Of a stretch of 64,000 nt of DNA, positions 7,562 to 15,516 are shown piece by piece; the stretch's first letter is position 1; every line of letters begins with the position of its first letter. Origin of the DNA: Janthinobacterium sp. Marseille (GTDB taxonomy: Bacteria; Pseudomonadota; Gammaproteobacteria; Burkholderiales; Burkholderiaceae_D). Under the pieces are notes generated by a model, which saw only the letters and a program-made list of their open reading frames with translations, ran no database searches and was not told where the DNA came from. The position numbers and the translations under genes are program-made. The stretch covers positions 3,534,001 to 3,598,000 of the forward strand of contig NC_009659.1 in the NCBI RefSeq assembly GCF_000013625.1, given 5' to 3'.

Positions 7562-7659
7562 ATAGCAGACACATTTCAGGATGGATACGGGCTTCGCCCG
7601 CGAAAGATGTGATTATCGGCACTCGTTGCACTCGCTTGCCAATCACATCTTTCTGCTAT
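7562..7659. ncRNA. candidate structured RNA or folded DNA site, three-way junction
   Basis: Three nested helices can form. The outer helix is ATAGCAG (7562-7568) with CTGCTAT (7653-7659). Inside lie hairpin A, CGGGC-TTC-GCCCG (7588-7600), and a long hairpin B, GAAAGATGTGATT (7602-7614) with its exact complement at 7641-7653; the outer and B helices share C7653 as an alternative. Hairpin B extends by a further GGCA/TGCC pair. No promoter or family match was found, so whether it is RNA or a DNA element is open. Confidence 0.35.
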
Positions 7660-8282
7660 TCAGGTCATCTAGTGGCAATTGAGTAGACACCGCCCGTATG
7701 TGGCATTTACCAGCCACGCACAACTCTTATCGGTTCATTGCGCTGTCATTACTGACGGTCGTCACATCTAGTGGATAAAAAAAGAAGCTTAATTCCCAAG
7801 CCGACACATCACAACTGCTATCCACAACAGCAGTAGTAAGACTTTAACCAGCGATCATCTGGCAGGCTCGTTAATGCACATCATGCATTCTGTTCCCATC
7901 TCCACCGGACAGTAAGGGTATGGCCGGTTGCGGCATCTTTCTGCTTGTATAGTGCTGGCCTCGATGCAAGGTAATGCCATTCAATGTTGGCTCTACTATT
8001 TATATCGAGTGCAAGATTTTTCGCGAAAAATGCATTCGCCGTCGGTGGCAATCAAAGAAGAATAGGTCCGTTTTGCACCTGTTGTAGGCGGCACAAAATC
8101 TCATGCAAAATCCTTGACAAATCAAAGAATAATTTTTGGACTTTAGGTCGAATTTTTAACCTAATTCGTCGAAAAAAAGAATATTAGTGTAAAAGTTTTT
8201 TTCGTCTTGTTTTCTATTGAGCCGTCGCTATCTTTCAATCCTCGACGCAATAACGCGTGAGAATTTTACATACAAGGTTTAT

Positions 8283-8951
8283 ATGATTAACTTAAATAAC
8301 CAATCCCAAGCCCAATACCATGCACCACAAGTACGCTACGCCAAAGAGGTGCATCATGCTCTCGGATTGGTCTATGAAATGCGTATCTCAGCTGACGACG
8401 ACACTTTGGGCTACCTTTTTTCTAAGACCAGGAAAAAAGATGACTACGTTGTCCAGTTCGCCTACCATAAGGAAGCGATGCAACATCTCCAGCGCATCGG
8501 TTCAGGCAGTGGGATTACACCTATTGCGTTTCTTCGTGTCATGGAAATGGTAGATAGGATTATTCGCGACAACAACTCGCCAGAATCAGTTGTGTACGGA
8601 AAGCTTTCACTGGATGCGACCAAAGCTATTTACACAATGATGATGGACGCCTACATTGCGGTCGAGACGAACTACGCCCCGATAATCAATCATGACCCCG
8701 ATGATCTGCTTGAAGAATATCTGACGGATCAACAACAAGGCTATCTGGATATCGTGTACAAGAACGAAACCCCAGAGGAGTACGAACGTATTAAGGCAAT
8801 CTACTTCAATTGCCAAGGCTTTCACTGGCGGGATTACTCACCTTATGATGCTTTGGCTGACATTGAATTCCAGAAGGAAATTTCGGCAAAAGTAGCTGCG
8901 CATCAAGCAAAAGCTGCTGCTCAGAAAATTTCTGATGGCGATTCAGCGTAA
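8283..8951 (+). CDS. hypothetical island protein
   Basis: A 222-residue product from the ATG at 8283, with AAGG six bases upstream; a TTG at 8217 in frame would add 22 residues but lacks a ribosome binding site. The protein is soluble and largely helical, with an acidic middle (HDPDDLLEEYLTDQ) and an Ala/Lys-rich C-terminal helix (KVAAHQAKAAAQK). No signal peptide, membrane segment or known motif is visible. It lies alone between the repeat-rich stretch and the serine recombinase, convergent with the latter. A TTGACA at 8114-8119 could be a -35 box, but no good -10 lies 17 bases on. Confidence 0.65.
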   Translation: MINLNNQSQAQYHAPQVRYAKEVHHALGLVYEMRISADDDTLGYLFSKTRKKDDYVVQFAYHKEAMQHLQRIGSGSGITPIAFLRVMEMVDRIIRDNNSPESVVYGKLSLDATKAIYTMMMDAYIAVETNYAPIINHDPDDLLEEYLTDQQQGYLDIVYKNETPEEYERIKAIYFNCQGFHWRDYSPYDALADIEFQKEISAKVAAHQAKAAAQKISDGDSA

Positions 8952-9027
8952 TAGCTAAAAAACCATGACCTCGGTCTGCTGCGCTTACCTTACTTACTCA
9001 TACCGAAAATCGTCAACTTGCTTCTAC

Positions 9028-10878
9028 TTAACCTGCCACACGCTTTTCTTTCGCTGGCATTTTCAGTTCATAAATAGTTTTGTCCGGATCGTCATAATTC
9101 GGTGAAACGGCCATTTCAAACGTAATCTCGCTGGGATTATCGTAGTCTGGGCTAACCGCTCTTAATCCTCCCGACCGACCGTAAATAACAAAATTTCGTC
9201 CCGCATACTTGTCTTCAAGATAGCGCCCCCGTGCCTTCGATGGCTCCGAACGACGCGACGCAAGGTAATCGTTAATCCTTTTTTCGCCATATCCAGCTTC
9301 TGCCAATGACTTACGTAACTCCTCGATATCTTCCGCTGGTGTTAAACGCCCCACCGGGAACAAGCGAACTTGCTTGATGGTTTTTCGAATAGCCTCGGCC
9401 AATTTTGACCGGAAGACAAAAAGCTCTTCCCCTTCGAGTTGGGAAATCCGGTCGATCGCTTCCTGCATCGTTTCGATATTCTGGTCGGCGGTTTTCGAAG
9501 TAAAAGTCGCATCGGTTAGCTGCTTTTCTAGAATGGCTTTTTGATCCAGGCCGGCACTGATCTCTTGCTCGATACTTTGCAATCGATCCTTCAGGGTTTG
9601 AGACGCAAGACCATCTTCGATTGCTTCGATGATATTGGTCACTTTCTTACCTAAATCCTCCAGTTTCGATGTCTGCAGTGTGATTTGGTCGTTCAGCCGC
9701 TCAATATCGCTCTGCAGCGAAGTGCCAGCTTCCACCTCATTGAGCATCAAGTTCAGATCAATTAATCGACAAGATGTCAGAAAACTGGTTTCAAAATGTT
9801 CGTATTTCCAGCGGAGTGCCCAGCATTTAAAGCCACGTCGCCCGTTATCGCATACCAATGATTTCTTATTGATACGCTCGGTGGAGCCATCCGGCTTATT
9901 GACCAAGGTGGTGTTACCCATTAAAACCATGCTTCCACCACAGTAACCGCAGACCGCTATACCGCTCAGAAGATTGGGCACATGGTTACGTCTGCGCCCG
10001 GTTCCCGCAAACAGTCTTTCGCTACGAGTTTTCTTCAGAATCAAGAACTGCTCTTCTGTCATCAGTGCCGGAAAATAGTCTTTGACAGGATCACCATGCG
10101 GCAGAAGCTTTCCATCCGTTTTGATGTGCGGCTGAAACGCTCCATAAAGCGCTGGATTATTCAGTATCTTGGCGAGAGTGGATGTATGCCAGCCATTCGC
10201 ACCGGTCCACGAAACCACACCTCTATCATTCAATCGCTTTGCGATGACACTCTGGCCCATACCATCGAGCGACATCTGAATAATTTCTCGTACTATCTCA
10301 ACCCGACCTGGGATAAATTCGAATTCGCTTCGATCATCGCTTAACTTCATCCACCCGCCACAACGAGCGGTGATTTTCCGTACGTTCGCATTGTTTGCCT
10401 TATTGATCCAGGCCGCTCTCAGACGCTTAGCCTTGGTTTCGGACTCTTCAAAGGCCCGCTGCATGATCGTGATTGAGATCAACAGCTTGTAGCTGTTTTC
10501 TCGCATCGTCTGCGTGCTGTACTCATAGCCATCATTCAAAGTAACGATGGTTATGCCTTTGCGGATGATCGATAGGAAGACTTCAAGTGCATCTGTCACT
10601 TGGGCGCGGGACAACCTGTCCAATGACTCTACGATCAGGAAAGAGCCCGGCTTTATTCGCCCCTGCTCAATCGCTTTCAGAAATGCCCCCAAAGCGCCTT
10701 TTTCTACGTTTGAGCGGTCAAAGGCCGACAGTCCAAGGTCTTGCAGCTTAAGCGTCGTATCAAGCTGTAGGCCATGCTTTTCCGCATATGCCTCACTTAG
10801 TTCGGTCTGGCGCCGTAACGAATCACCTTTTAGCTGCTCGGGGGTAGAAAACCTGATGTATGAATAGGCTATTGGCAC
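9028..10878 (-). CDS. large serine recombinase (site-specific integrase)
   Basis: A 616-residue product with the full large-serine-recombinase layout. The N-terminal resolvase domain has the nucleophile Ser11 in YIRFSTPEQ and the conserved ESLDRLSR. A recombinase domain follows (IVREIIQMSLDGMGQSVIAKRLNDRG, then TLAKILNNPALYG). A zinc ribbon begins CGYCGGSM and ends with Cys in VCDNGRRGFKC, then a long coiled coil (about residues 390-490) and a variable C-terminus. These enzymes insert and excise phages and islands at a single target, usually next to their own gene. Here the start codon lies about 110 bases from the broken comF end, so this is the likely integrase of the island. No separate excision factor was seen. 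Confidence 0.93.
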   Translation of the reverse strand: MPIAYSYIRFSTPEQLKGDSLRRQTELSEAYAEKHGLQLDTTLKLQDLGLSAFDRSNVEKGALGAFLKAIEQGRIKPGSFLIVESLDRLSRAQVTDALEVFLSIIRKGITIVTLNDGYEYSTQTMRENSYKLLISITIMQRAFEESETKAKRLRAAWINKANNANVRKITARCGGWMKLSDDRSEFEFIPGRVEIVREIIQMSLDGMGQSVIAKRLNDRGVVSWTGANGWHTSTLAKILNNPALYGAFQPHIKTDGKLLPHGDPVKDYFPALMTEEQFLILKKTRSERLFAGTGRRRNHVPNLLSGIAVCGYCGGSMVLMGNTTLVNKPDGSTERINKKSLVCDNGRRGFKCWALRWKYEHFETSFLTSCRLIDLNLMLNEVEAGTSLQSDIERLNDQITLQTSKLEDLGKKVTNIIEAIEDGLASQTLKDRLQSIEQEISAGLDQKAILEKQLTDATFTSKTADQNIETMQEAIDRISQLEGEELFVFRSKLAEAIRKTIKQVRLFPVGRLTPAEDIEELRKSLAEAGYGEKRINDYLASRRSEPSKARGRYLEDKYAGRNFVIYGRSGGLRAVSPDYDNPSEITFEMAVSPNYDDPDKTIYELKMPAKEKRVAG

Positions 10879-10959
10879 GGTATGGATGAATTATATTGGC
10901 AAAGCAACATCATAACGTTTCTCATGTGTTCATTGCTACAAAGTCTTTACATCCAGCTA

Positions 10960-10990
10960 ATGAACATGTCATGTGTTGATAACTACTATG
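10960..10990. other. right attachment junction (attR) of the island within comF
   Basis: Recognisable comF coding sequence begins at 10990. In intact ComF the residues just before V-L-T-T-G are two Asp; here the frame reads Tyr-Tyr (TAC TAT), so host sequence stops at or just before this point. The serine recombinase gene starts on the other side. The exact core cannot be fixed without the left end, which is outside the window. Confidence 0.55.
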
Positions 10991-11094
10991 TTCTGACGAC
11001 CGGCGAGACCCTGAATGAAATTGCCGCATTGCTAAAGCGTTATGGCGCCGCGCGCGTGACCAACTTCGTGTTTGCCCGCACCCCGCCCAGATAA
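10990..11094 (+). pseudogene. comF: 3' fragment of comF (phosphoribosyltransferase family)
   Basis: The frame from 10990 reads VLTTGETLNEIAALLKRYGA, then ARVTNFVFARTPPR and a stop at 11094. This is the C-terminal end of ComF-type phosphoribosyltransferases, beginning inside the PRPP-binding motif (normally hhDDVxTTG). ComF is needed for DNA uptake in transformable bacteria. The two Asp of the motif are gone, so the fragment is non-functional. A chimeric frame fuses the fragment to island sequence from an ATG at 10882; it has no coding character upstream of the junction. Confidence 0.85.
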
Positions 11095-11178
11095 ATTCCG
11101 TCGGTGGATAAGCAAAAAATCCACGCCGTCCATGCACTTTCGCAATAAACTGGCGACCTGCTGATGAGGAGAATCGCT

Positions 11179-11661
11179 TTGTTTCATGTTGTACTGGTCG
11201 AACCAGAAATCCCACCGAATACCGGCAATATCATTCGCCTGTGCGCCAATACAGGTGCGCAGCTGCATCTGGTCGAACCACTCGGCTTCCCGCTGGACGA
11301 TGCCAAGATGCGTCGTGCCGGGCTCGATTATCACGACTACGCACAAATGAAGGTACACGCCGACTGGCAAGCCTTCCTCAATTCCTTTCCGGCAGAACAG
11401 CCGCTGAACCACGAGCGCATGTTTGCACTCACCACGCACGGCTCCACACCGTTTGCCAGCATGGCTTTCCAGCCGGGCGATGTATTTGTGTTCGGTTCGG
11501 AGACCAAGGGACTGGAAACGAGCTTGCGTGAATCATTCCCGCCATCGCAGCGCATACGCCTGCCGATGCGGCCGGATAATCGCAGCCTGAATTTATCCAA
11601 TACGGTAGCGGTGGTGGTCTATGAAGCGTGGCGGCAAAACAATTTTGCCGGCGGCCAATAA
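11179..11661 (+). CDS. trmL: tRNA (cytidine(34)-2'-O)-methyltransferase
   Basis: The product carries the SPOUT signature of TrmL: HVVLVEPEIPPNTGNIIRLC at the N-terminus, FGSETKGL in the middle and RLPMRPDNRSLNLSNTVAVV at the C-terminus, which builds the knotted SAM site. TrmL methylates the wobble ribose of tRNA-Leu. I choose the TTG at 11179 (160 residues) because GAGGAG sits eight bases before it; an ATG at 11164 in frame would place that Shine-Dalgarno inside the gene. It follows comF in the host order, just outside the island. Confidence 0.92.
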   Translation: MFHVVLVEPEIPPNTGNIIRLCANTGAQLHLVEPLGFPLDDAKMRRAGLDYHDYAQMKVHADWQAFLNSFPAEQPLNHERMFALTTHGSTPFASMAFQPGDVFVFGSETKGLETSLRESFPPSQRIRLPMRPDNRSLNLSNTVAVVVYEAWRQNNFAGGQ

Positions 11662-11729
11662 TCATTGCAGTGTTAAAGTCACCCTTAATTCATAGCCTAC
11701 AGCCTGTTACTTCTTAACCAAGGAATCCC

Positions 11730-12212
11730 ATGAATTTACGCCAGCTTTCTTTCGCCGCCCTTACCGTGCTTATCAGTGCCAGCAGCATGGCGCACGACTA
11801 TCGCGCCGGCGACATTTATGTTGACCATCCTTATGCACGCGCCACCGTTGCCGGGCAAACCAGTGGCGGCGCTTACCTGACGCTGGAAAACAAGGGCAGT
11901 AGCGCCGACACGCTGGTATCGGCCACATCCCCTGCGGCCGCTTCGGTTGAGATCCACACCATGTCGATGACAGCTGACAACGTGATGCGCATGCGTGAAG
12001 TCGGCAGCCTGGATATCAAGGGCAAGGAAAAAATCACCATGCAGCCTGGCGACGGTTATCACATCATGCTGATGGGTTTGAAGGCACCACTCAAGGCCGG
12101 TGATAAATTACCGCTGACACTGACTTTCAAAAAAGCAGGAAAGATAGAAGCGGCGATCGTGGTTGAAGAAGGCGCTAAAAAAGCCGGCAAGATGGAACAT
12201 CACCATCATTGA
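11730..12212 (+). CDS. periplasmic copper chaperone, PCu(A)C family
   Basis: A 160-residue precursor with signal peptide MNLRQLSFAALTVLISASSMA, probably cut before HDYRAG. The mature part has YARATVAGQTSGGAYLTLEN, then the metal ligands: His in EIHTMSM, Met in MRMREV, and HIMLMG after KITMQPGDG. This is the H(M)-x10-M-x21-H-x-M Cu(I) pattern of PCu(A)C proteins, which deliver copper to cytochrome oxidase. The C-terminus ends in four His. It converges with a DUF411 protein gene, another likely metal binder, across a shared terminator. Confidence 0.88.
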   Translation: MNLRQLSFAALTVLISASSMAHDYRAGDIYVDHPYARATVAGQTSGGAYLTLENKGSSADTLVSATSPAAASVEIHTMSMTADNVMRMREVGSLDIKGKEKITMQPGDGYHIMLMGLKAPLKAGDKLPLTLTFKKAGKIEAAIVVEEGAKKAGKMEHHHH

Positions 12213-12233
12213 TTTGCATTACGCCGGACAAAT

Positions 12234-12265
12234 AAAAAAAGGACGTTTTTAAACGTCCTTTTTTT
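12234..12265. terminator. bidirectional terminator between convergent genes
   Basis: A near-perfect palindrome: seven A, GGACGTTT, TTAAACGTCC, then seven T. It serves the PCu(A)C gene on the plus strand and the DUF411 gene on the minus strand. Confidence 0.9.
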
Positions 12266-12281
12266 ATTTACGATGTCGAAA

Positions 12282-12737
12282 TTACTTGGCGGCGTAGCTG
12301 CTAAACACCCGGGTCTTGCCGTCGGCCTGGAACAACAAGACGTCATAGGCGTCCGCACCATGTCCCTCCATTTCCATACCTGGTGAACCCATAGGCATAC
12401 CCGGTACGGCCAGGCCTTTGGCTTTCGGCTTCTCGGCCAGCAAGCGCTTGATATCTGCGGCTGGCACATGACCTTCCAGCGCGTAACCATCGATGACACC
12501 GGTATGACAGCTGCCCAGTGCGGACGGCACACCGTACTTGCTGCGATAGGCGGCAGTGTTCGGCACATTATGGCCATTTACCTTGAAGCCATTCTTTTCC
12601 AGATGCGTGATCCACTCGGTGCAGCAACCGCAAGTCGCGCTTTTATACACATTGATCACTGGCTGCGCTTTGGCAAACGAAAGTCCCGGCAATACACCGG
12701 CCAAAGCCAATGCACTTAATACTGTACGTCTTTGCAT
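12282..12737 (-). CDS. DUF411 family periplasmic metal-binding protein
   Basis: A 151-residue precursor from the ATG at 12737 (AAAGGA seven bases upstream). The signal peptide MQRRTVLSALALAGVLPGLSFA has a twin-Arg-like RR but no full Tat motif. The mature part begins with the thioredoxin-like strand NVYKSATCGCCTEWITHL, whose C-x-C-C is typical of DUF411, then SCHTGVIDGYALEGHVPAADIKRLL, and a Met-rich PGMPMGSPGMEME. Members are linked to copper or other metal handling. Convergent with the PCu(A)C gene. Confidence 0.85.
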   Translation of the reverse strand: MQRRTVLSALALAGVLPGLSFAKAQPVINVYKSATCGCCTEWITHLEKNGFKVNGHNVPNTAAYRSKYGVPSALGSCHTGVIDGYALEGHVPAADIKRLLAEKPKAKGLAVPGMPMGSPGMEMEGHGADAYDVLLFQADGKTRVFSSYAAK

Positions 12738-12758
12738 GATTAGTCCTTTCCAATAGAC

Positions 12759-12787
12759 AAAAAGCCGCAAACAGGCTTGCGGCTTTT
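12759..12787 (-). terminator. terminator of the ferritin-like desaturase gene
   Basis: On the minus strand: AAAAGCCGCAA, six-base loop, TTGCGGCTTTTT. It lies 20 bases past the stop at 12807 and separates that gene from the DUF411 gene. Confidence 0.85.
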
Positions 12788-12806
12788 CGGGTTTAACAGG
12801 GCAAAA

Positions 12807-13655
12807 TCAGGCTGCTTGTGCAGCGGCCATGCGTGTCACGATTTCCTTGCGATAGCGGTTCAGTTCCTGCACGGTACCGAAAGTGCGCTCAAACAGCAGC
12901 GACATATTGTGCAGGATGCGATCGACGACTTTCTTTTCCCACTCGCTGTCGAACTTGATCTGACCGTCGAGCCAGCGCTCCAGCCATTCAGGATCAGGCA
13001 AACGCGATTGCACGGTATCGTTCGGGAACAGCGATTGGTTCACGTGCAGATTGGTCGGATGCAGCGGTTTCTCGGTACGACGGGCCGATGCCATCAAGAC
13101 ACCGATCTTGGCAAACGCAGCACGTGCGCTATCGCCGACTTCCACCAATGCTTTTTTCATATAGCGCAGGTAAGCGCCGCCGTGACGTGCTTCATCCTGG
13201 CTGATGATTTTGTAGATTTGCTTGATGACAGGCTCGGTATGCCAGTCAGAGGCACAGCGATACCAGTGGTTCAAACGGATTTCGCCGCAGAAATGCATCA
13301 TCAGTGTTTCCAGCGCAGGCGCCGGATCGAATTCGAAACGTACGTTATGCAATTCTTCTTCAGTCGGGACATATTCCGGACGGAAGCGACGCAAGTACTC
13401 CATCAGTACCAGCGAGTGCTTTTGTTCTTCAAAGAACCAGACCGACATGAAAGCGGAAAAATCACTGTCACCGCGATTGTCACGCAAGAACATTTCGGTT
13501 GCAGGCAAAGCAGACCACTCAGTAATCGCATTCATGCGAATGGTTTGTGCCTGCTCATCGGTCAGTTTGGAGCCGTCGAACTGGTCCCATGGAATGTCTT
13601 TTTCCATGTTCCAGCGAACCTGCTCTAGCGATTTAAACAATTCTGGGTACAGCAT
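12807..13655 (-). CDS. ferritin-like di-iron protein, acyl-ACP desaturase type
   Basis: A 282-residue soluble protein with two metal-binding helices: EEQKHS (in FFEEQKHSLVLMEYL) and DEARHGG (in IISQDEARHGGAYL), the paired E-E-x-x-H and D/E-E-x-R-H of di-iron ferritin-like enzymes. Around them lie ITEWSALPATEMFL at the front and RLNHWYRCASDWHTEP in the middle. Length and motif order fit the fatty acid desaturase type 2 / stearoyl-ACP desaturase group. Substrate unknown. Monocistronic, with its own terminator. Confidence 0.75.
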   Translation of the reverse strand: MLYPELFKSLEQVRWNMEKDIPWDQFDGSKLTDEQAQTIRMNAITEWSALPATEMFLRDNRGDSDFSAFMSVWFFEEQKHSLVLMEYLRRFRPEYVPTEEELHNVRFEFDPAPALETLMMHFCGEIRLNHWYRCASDWHTEPVIKQIYKIISQDEARHGGAYLRYMKKALVEVGDSARAAFAKIGVLMASARRTEKPLHPTNLHVNQSLFPNDTVQSRLPDPEWLERWLDGQIKFDSEWEKKVVDRILHNMSLLFERTFGTVQELNRYRKEIVTRMAAAQAA

Positions 13656-14011
13656 ACGCGCCTTAAAAATTGAGTTAAGTCCTTGATTCTACCAAGAAAT
13701 TCAGCGCCCACCCAGTATCAGCAGCTAAACATACGCGCATTTCCCGGAAAAAACATTCGCTGATTCGATTCTTTTCAAGTATCGAAAACGCGCCTATCCC
13801 GCGCCGTTACTTGCTTTTTTAATGTTTTCTTAACGGCGAAGTGGGATGCAAAAAAACCTCATTAGCTGCTAAAAATTTAAACCATTCAGCGCTGAATTCA
13901 ATCGTTTTTTATGTTTCTGACAGCCTAAAAGATTATTTTTTCCGCACCATGACAAACCGCCGCTCTTGGTGCAATATGAGACACGCTTATCCGCCCTACT
14001 ACCCCCTTATC
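13656..14011. other. divergent promoter region, no gene seen
   Basis: This stretch separates the desaturase-like gene (minus) from the glutathione peroxidase gene (plus). A 57-codon in-frame extension of the latter runs from 13841, but it lacks a ribosome binding site and would bury the signal peptide. The DNA is AT-rich in places and should hold promoters for both genes; I could not pick out boxes with confidence. Confidence 0.5.
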
Positions 14012-14605
14012 ATGACAAAACAATTCATCCGCCTGTTCTTGCACGCCGCCCTGGTAAGCACCCTTGGCCTGGGCACACAGGCTTTCGCCCAAACCGGCAA
14101 TGCCGCAGCCAGCCCGGCTGCCTGTCCGGCCACACTGAATTACACGCTTGCCCGTTTGCAAGACGAAACCCCGCAAAACCTTTGCCAATATGCAGGGAAA
14201 GTAATTCTTGCAGTCAACACCGCCAGTTATTGCGGCTTTACCGTGCAGTACGAAGGGCTGGAGCAGCTCTATGCGAAATACAAGGATCGCGGCCTGGTCA
14301 TACTGGGCTTCGCCTCCAATGACTTCGGCCAGCAGGAACCGGGCGCCAACAAGGAAATCGCCGAGTTTTGCCACAATACCTATGGCGTGAAATTCCCGAT
14401 GTTCGCCAAAAGCTCGGTAATCGGGCCCAACATCAACCCTTTTTATAAGTCGCTGATGGCGAATGGCGCGCAAACACCGAAATGGAATTTCCATAAAATC
14501 CTGCTGGACCGCAGCGGCAAGGTCGTCGAAAGCTATCCGTCCAAAGTGACACCTGACAACAAGAAACTGGTGGCTGACATAGAAAAGGCATTGGCGCAGA
14601 AATAG
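14012..14605 (+). CDS. exported glutathione peroxidase-family protein
   Basis: The ATG at 14012 gives 197 residues with signal peptide MTKQFIRLFLHAALVSTLGL and a cleavage site after AFA. The mature part has the peroxidatic Cys in VNTASYCGFT, the Gln in SNDFGQQEPG and the Trp-Asn in PKWNFHKILLD, so the catalytic tetrad of the non-seleno GPx family is present. Such enzymes reduce peroxides using thioredoxin or glutathione; the signal peptide places this one in the periplasm. It stands alone 220 bases before a two-component operon. A 52-codon frame from 14610 in that gap has no ribosome binding site. Confidence 0.9.
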   Translation: MTKQFIRLFLHAALVSTLGLGTQAFAQTGNAAASPAACPATLNYTLARLQDETPQNLCQYAGKVILAVNTASYCGFTVQYEGLEQLYAKYKDRGLVILGFASNDFGQQEPGANKEIAEFCHNTYGVKFPMFAKSSVIGPNINPFYKSLMANGAQTPKWNFHKILLDRSGKVVESYPSKVTPDNKKLVADIEKALAQK

Positions 14606-14826
14606 AACGATGCCTATGGCAAGCGGAACACATGCAATAGCCGAACAACAACGTTACAGTGCGGATTCTCTGCAAGACGCTGCACGCGCAGGCATAATGA
14701 CGATGCTCGCATCCGGCTGTTATTTGGACCAATGCACAAACCATCTCTCGGGCCATAAAACTGAGTGATTTTCCAGACCAGACAACCATTTCATAGATAA
14801 AGAGGCGAGCAATCGCCACCACTACC

Positions 14827-15516
14827 ATGCGCATTCTGATTATTGAAGACAATGCCGATATCGTCGCGAACCTGTACGCTTTCCTGGAGCCGCGCGGCTA
14901 CGTACTCGATTCCGCTGCCAACGGATATGCAGGCTTCGCGCTCGCAGCACAACATGATTACGATGCCGTCATCCTCGACATCAAACTGCCCGGCATCGAT
15001 GGCCTGACCCTGTGCCGCAAAATGCGTGACGAATTGCAGAAAGACACGCCGGTACTGATGTTGACCGCACGCGACACGCTGGATGACAAAGTCGCCGGCT
15101 TCGATAGCGGTGCTGATGACTACCTGGTAAAACCATTCTCGCTGCTGGAAGTGGAAGTGCGCCTGAAAGCGCTGGTGCGCCGCGCCCGTGGCAAAAACCA
15201 GGGCACCAATTTCCTCAGCGTCGGCAATCTGGTATTCGATACCTCGACCTATCAAGTCAAGCGTGACGGAATTCCAATCTCATTGACCAAAACCGGCTTC
15301 AAGATCCTGACCTGCCTGATGAAGGAAGCGCCAAAAGTCGTTTCGCGCGAAACACTGGAACTGGAAGTCTGGGGCGACCATCCGCCGGATAGTGATGCCT
15401 TGCGTACCCACATCCATGCATTGCGCCAGGCGCTGGATAAAGCACATCCGTTTGCCATGCTGCGCACCGTGCAAGGCATAGGTTATCGCTTGGTAGATGC
15501 GGATGAAGCGCCCTAG
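14827..15516 (+). CDS. OmpR-family response regulator
   Basis: A 229-residue product. The receiver domain has acidic pair E-D near residues 7-8, phosphoacceptor Asp51 in VILDIKLPG, and Lys102 in YLVKPF. The C-terminal winged-helix domain ends with RTHIHALRQALDKAHPFAML, then RTVQGIGYRL, the usual OmpR/PhoB signature. The histidine kinase gene overlaps its last 20 bases, so the two form an operon. The signal sensed is not evident. Confidence 0.93.
   Translation: MRILIIEDNADIVANLYAFLEPRGYVLDSAANGYAGFALAAQHDYDAVILDIKLPGIDGLTLCRKMRDELQKDTPVLMLTARDTLDDKVAGFDSGADDYLVKPFSLLEVEVRLKALVRRARGKNQGTNFLSVGNLVFDTSTYQVKRDGIPISLTKTGFKILTCLMKEAPKVVSRETLELEVWGDHPPDSDALRTHIHALRQALDKAHPFAMLRTVQGIGYRLVDADEAP

Larger units (their letters stand above)
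7017..8282. other. about 1.25 kb without a convincing gene, rich in inverted repeats
   Basis: No frame here has a ribosome binding site plus plausible composition; the longest (88 codons, minus strand, 7380-7646) runs through three inverted repeats and is rich in Ser, His and Cys. Besides the repeats listed separately there are weaker ones at 7337-7370 (CATAACAAA with TTTGTTATG) and 7380-7400 (TCATTCG with CGAATGA), and the 10-base word CATCTAGTGG occurs at about 7667 and 7765. The stretch may hold a structured RNA, a transfer or replication site, or decayed DNA. Confidence 0.6.

Noticed and set aside
7380..7646. 88-codon minus-strand frame
   Set aside because: It crosses several inverted repeats, has no ribosome binding site and unlikely composition.
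12777..13628. 283-codon plus-strand frame opposite the ferritin-like gene
   Set aside because: Shadow of a gene with two intact di-iron motifs.
14610..14768. 52-codon frame between the glutathione peroxidase and response regulator genes
   Set aside because: No ribosome binding site and no protein-like features; probably leader DNA.
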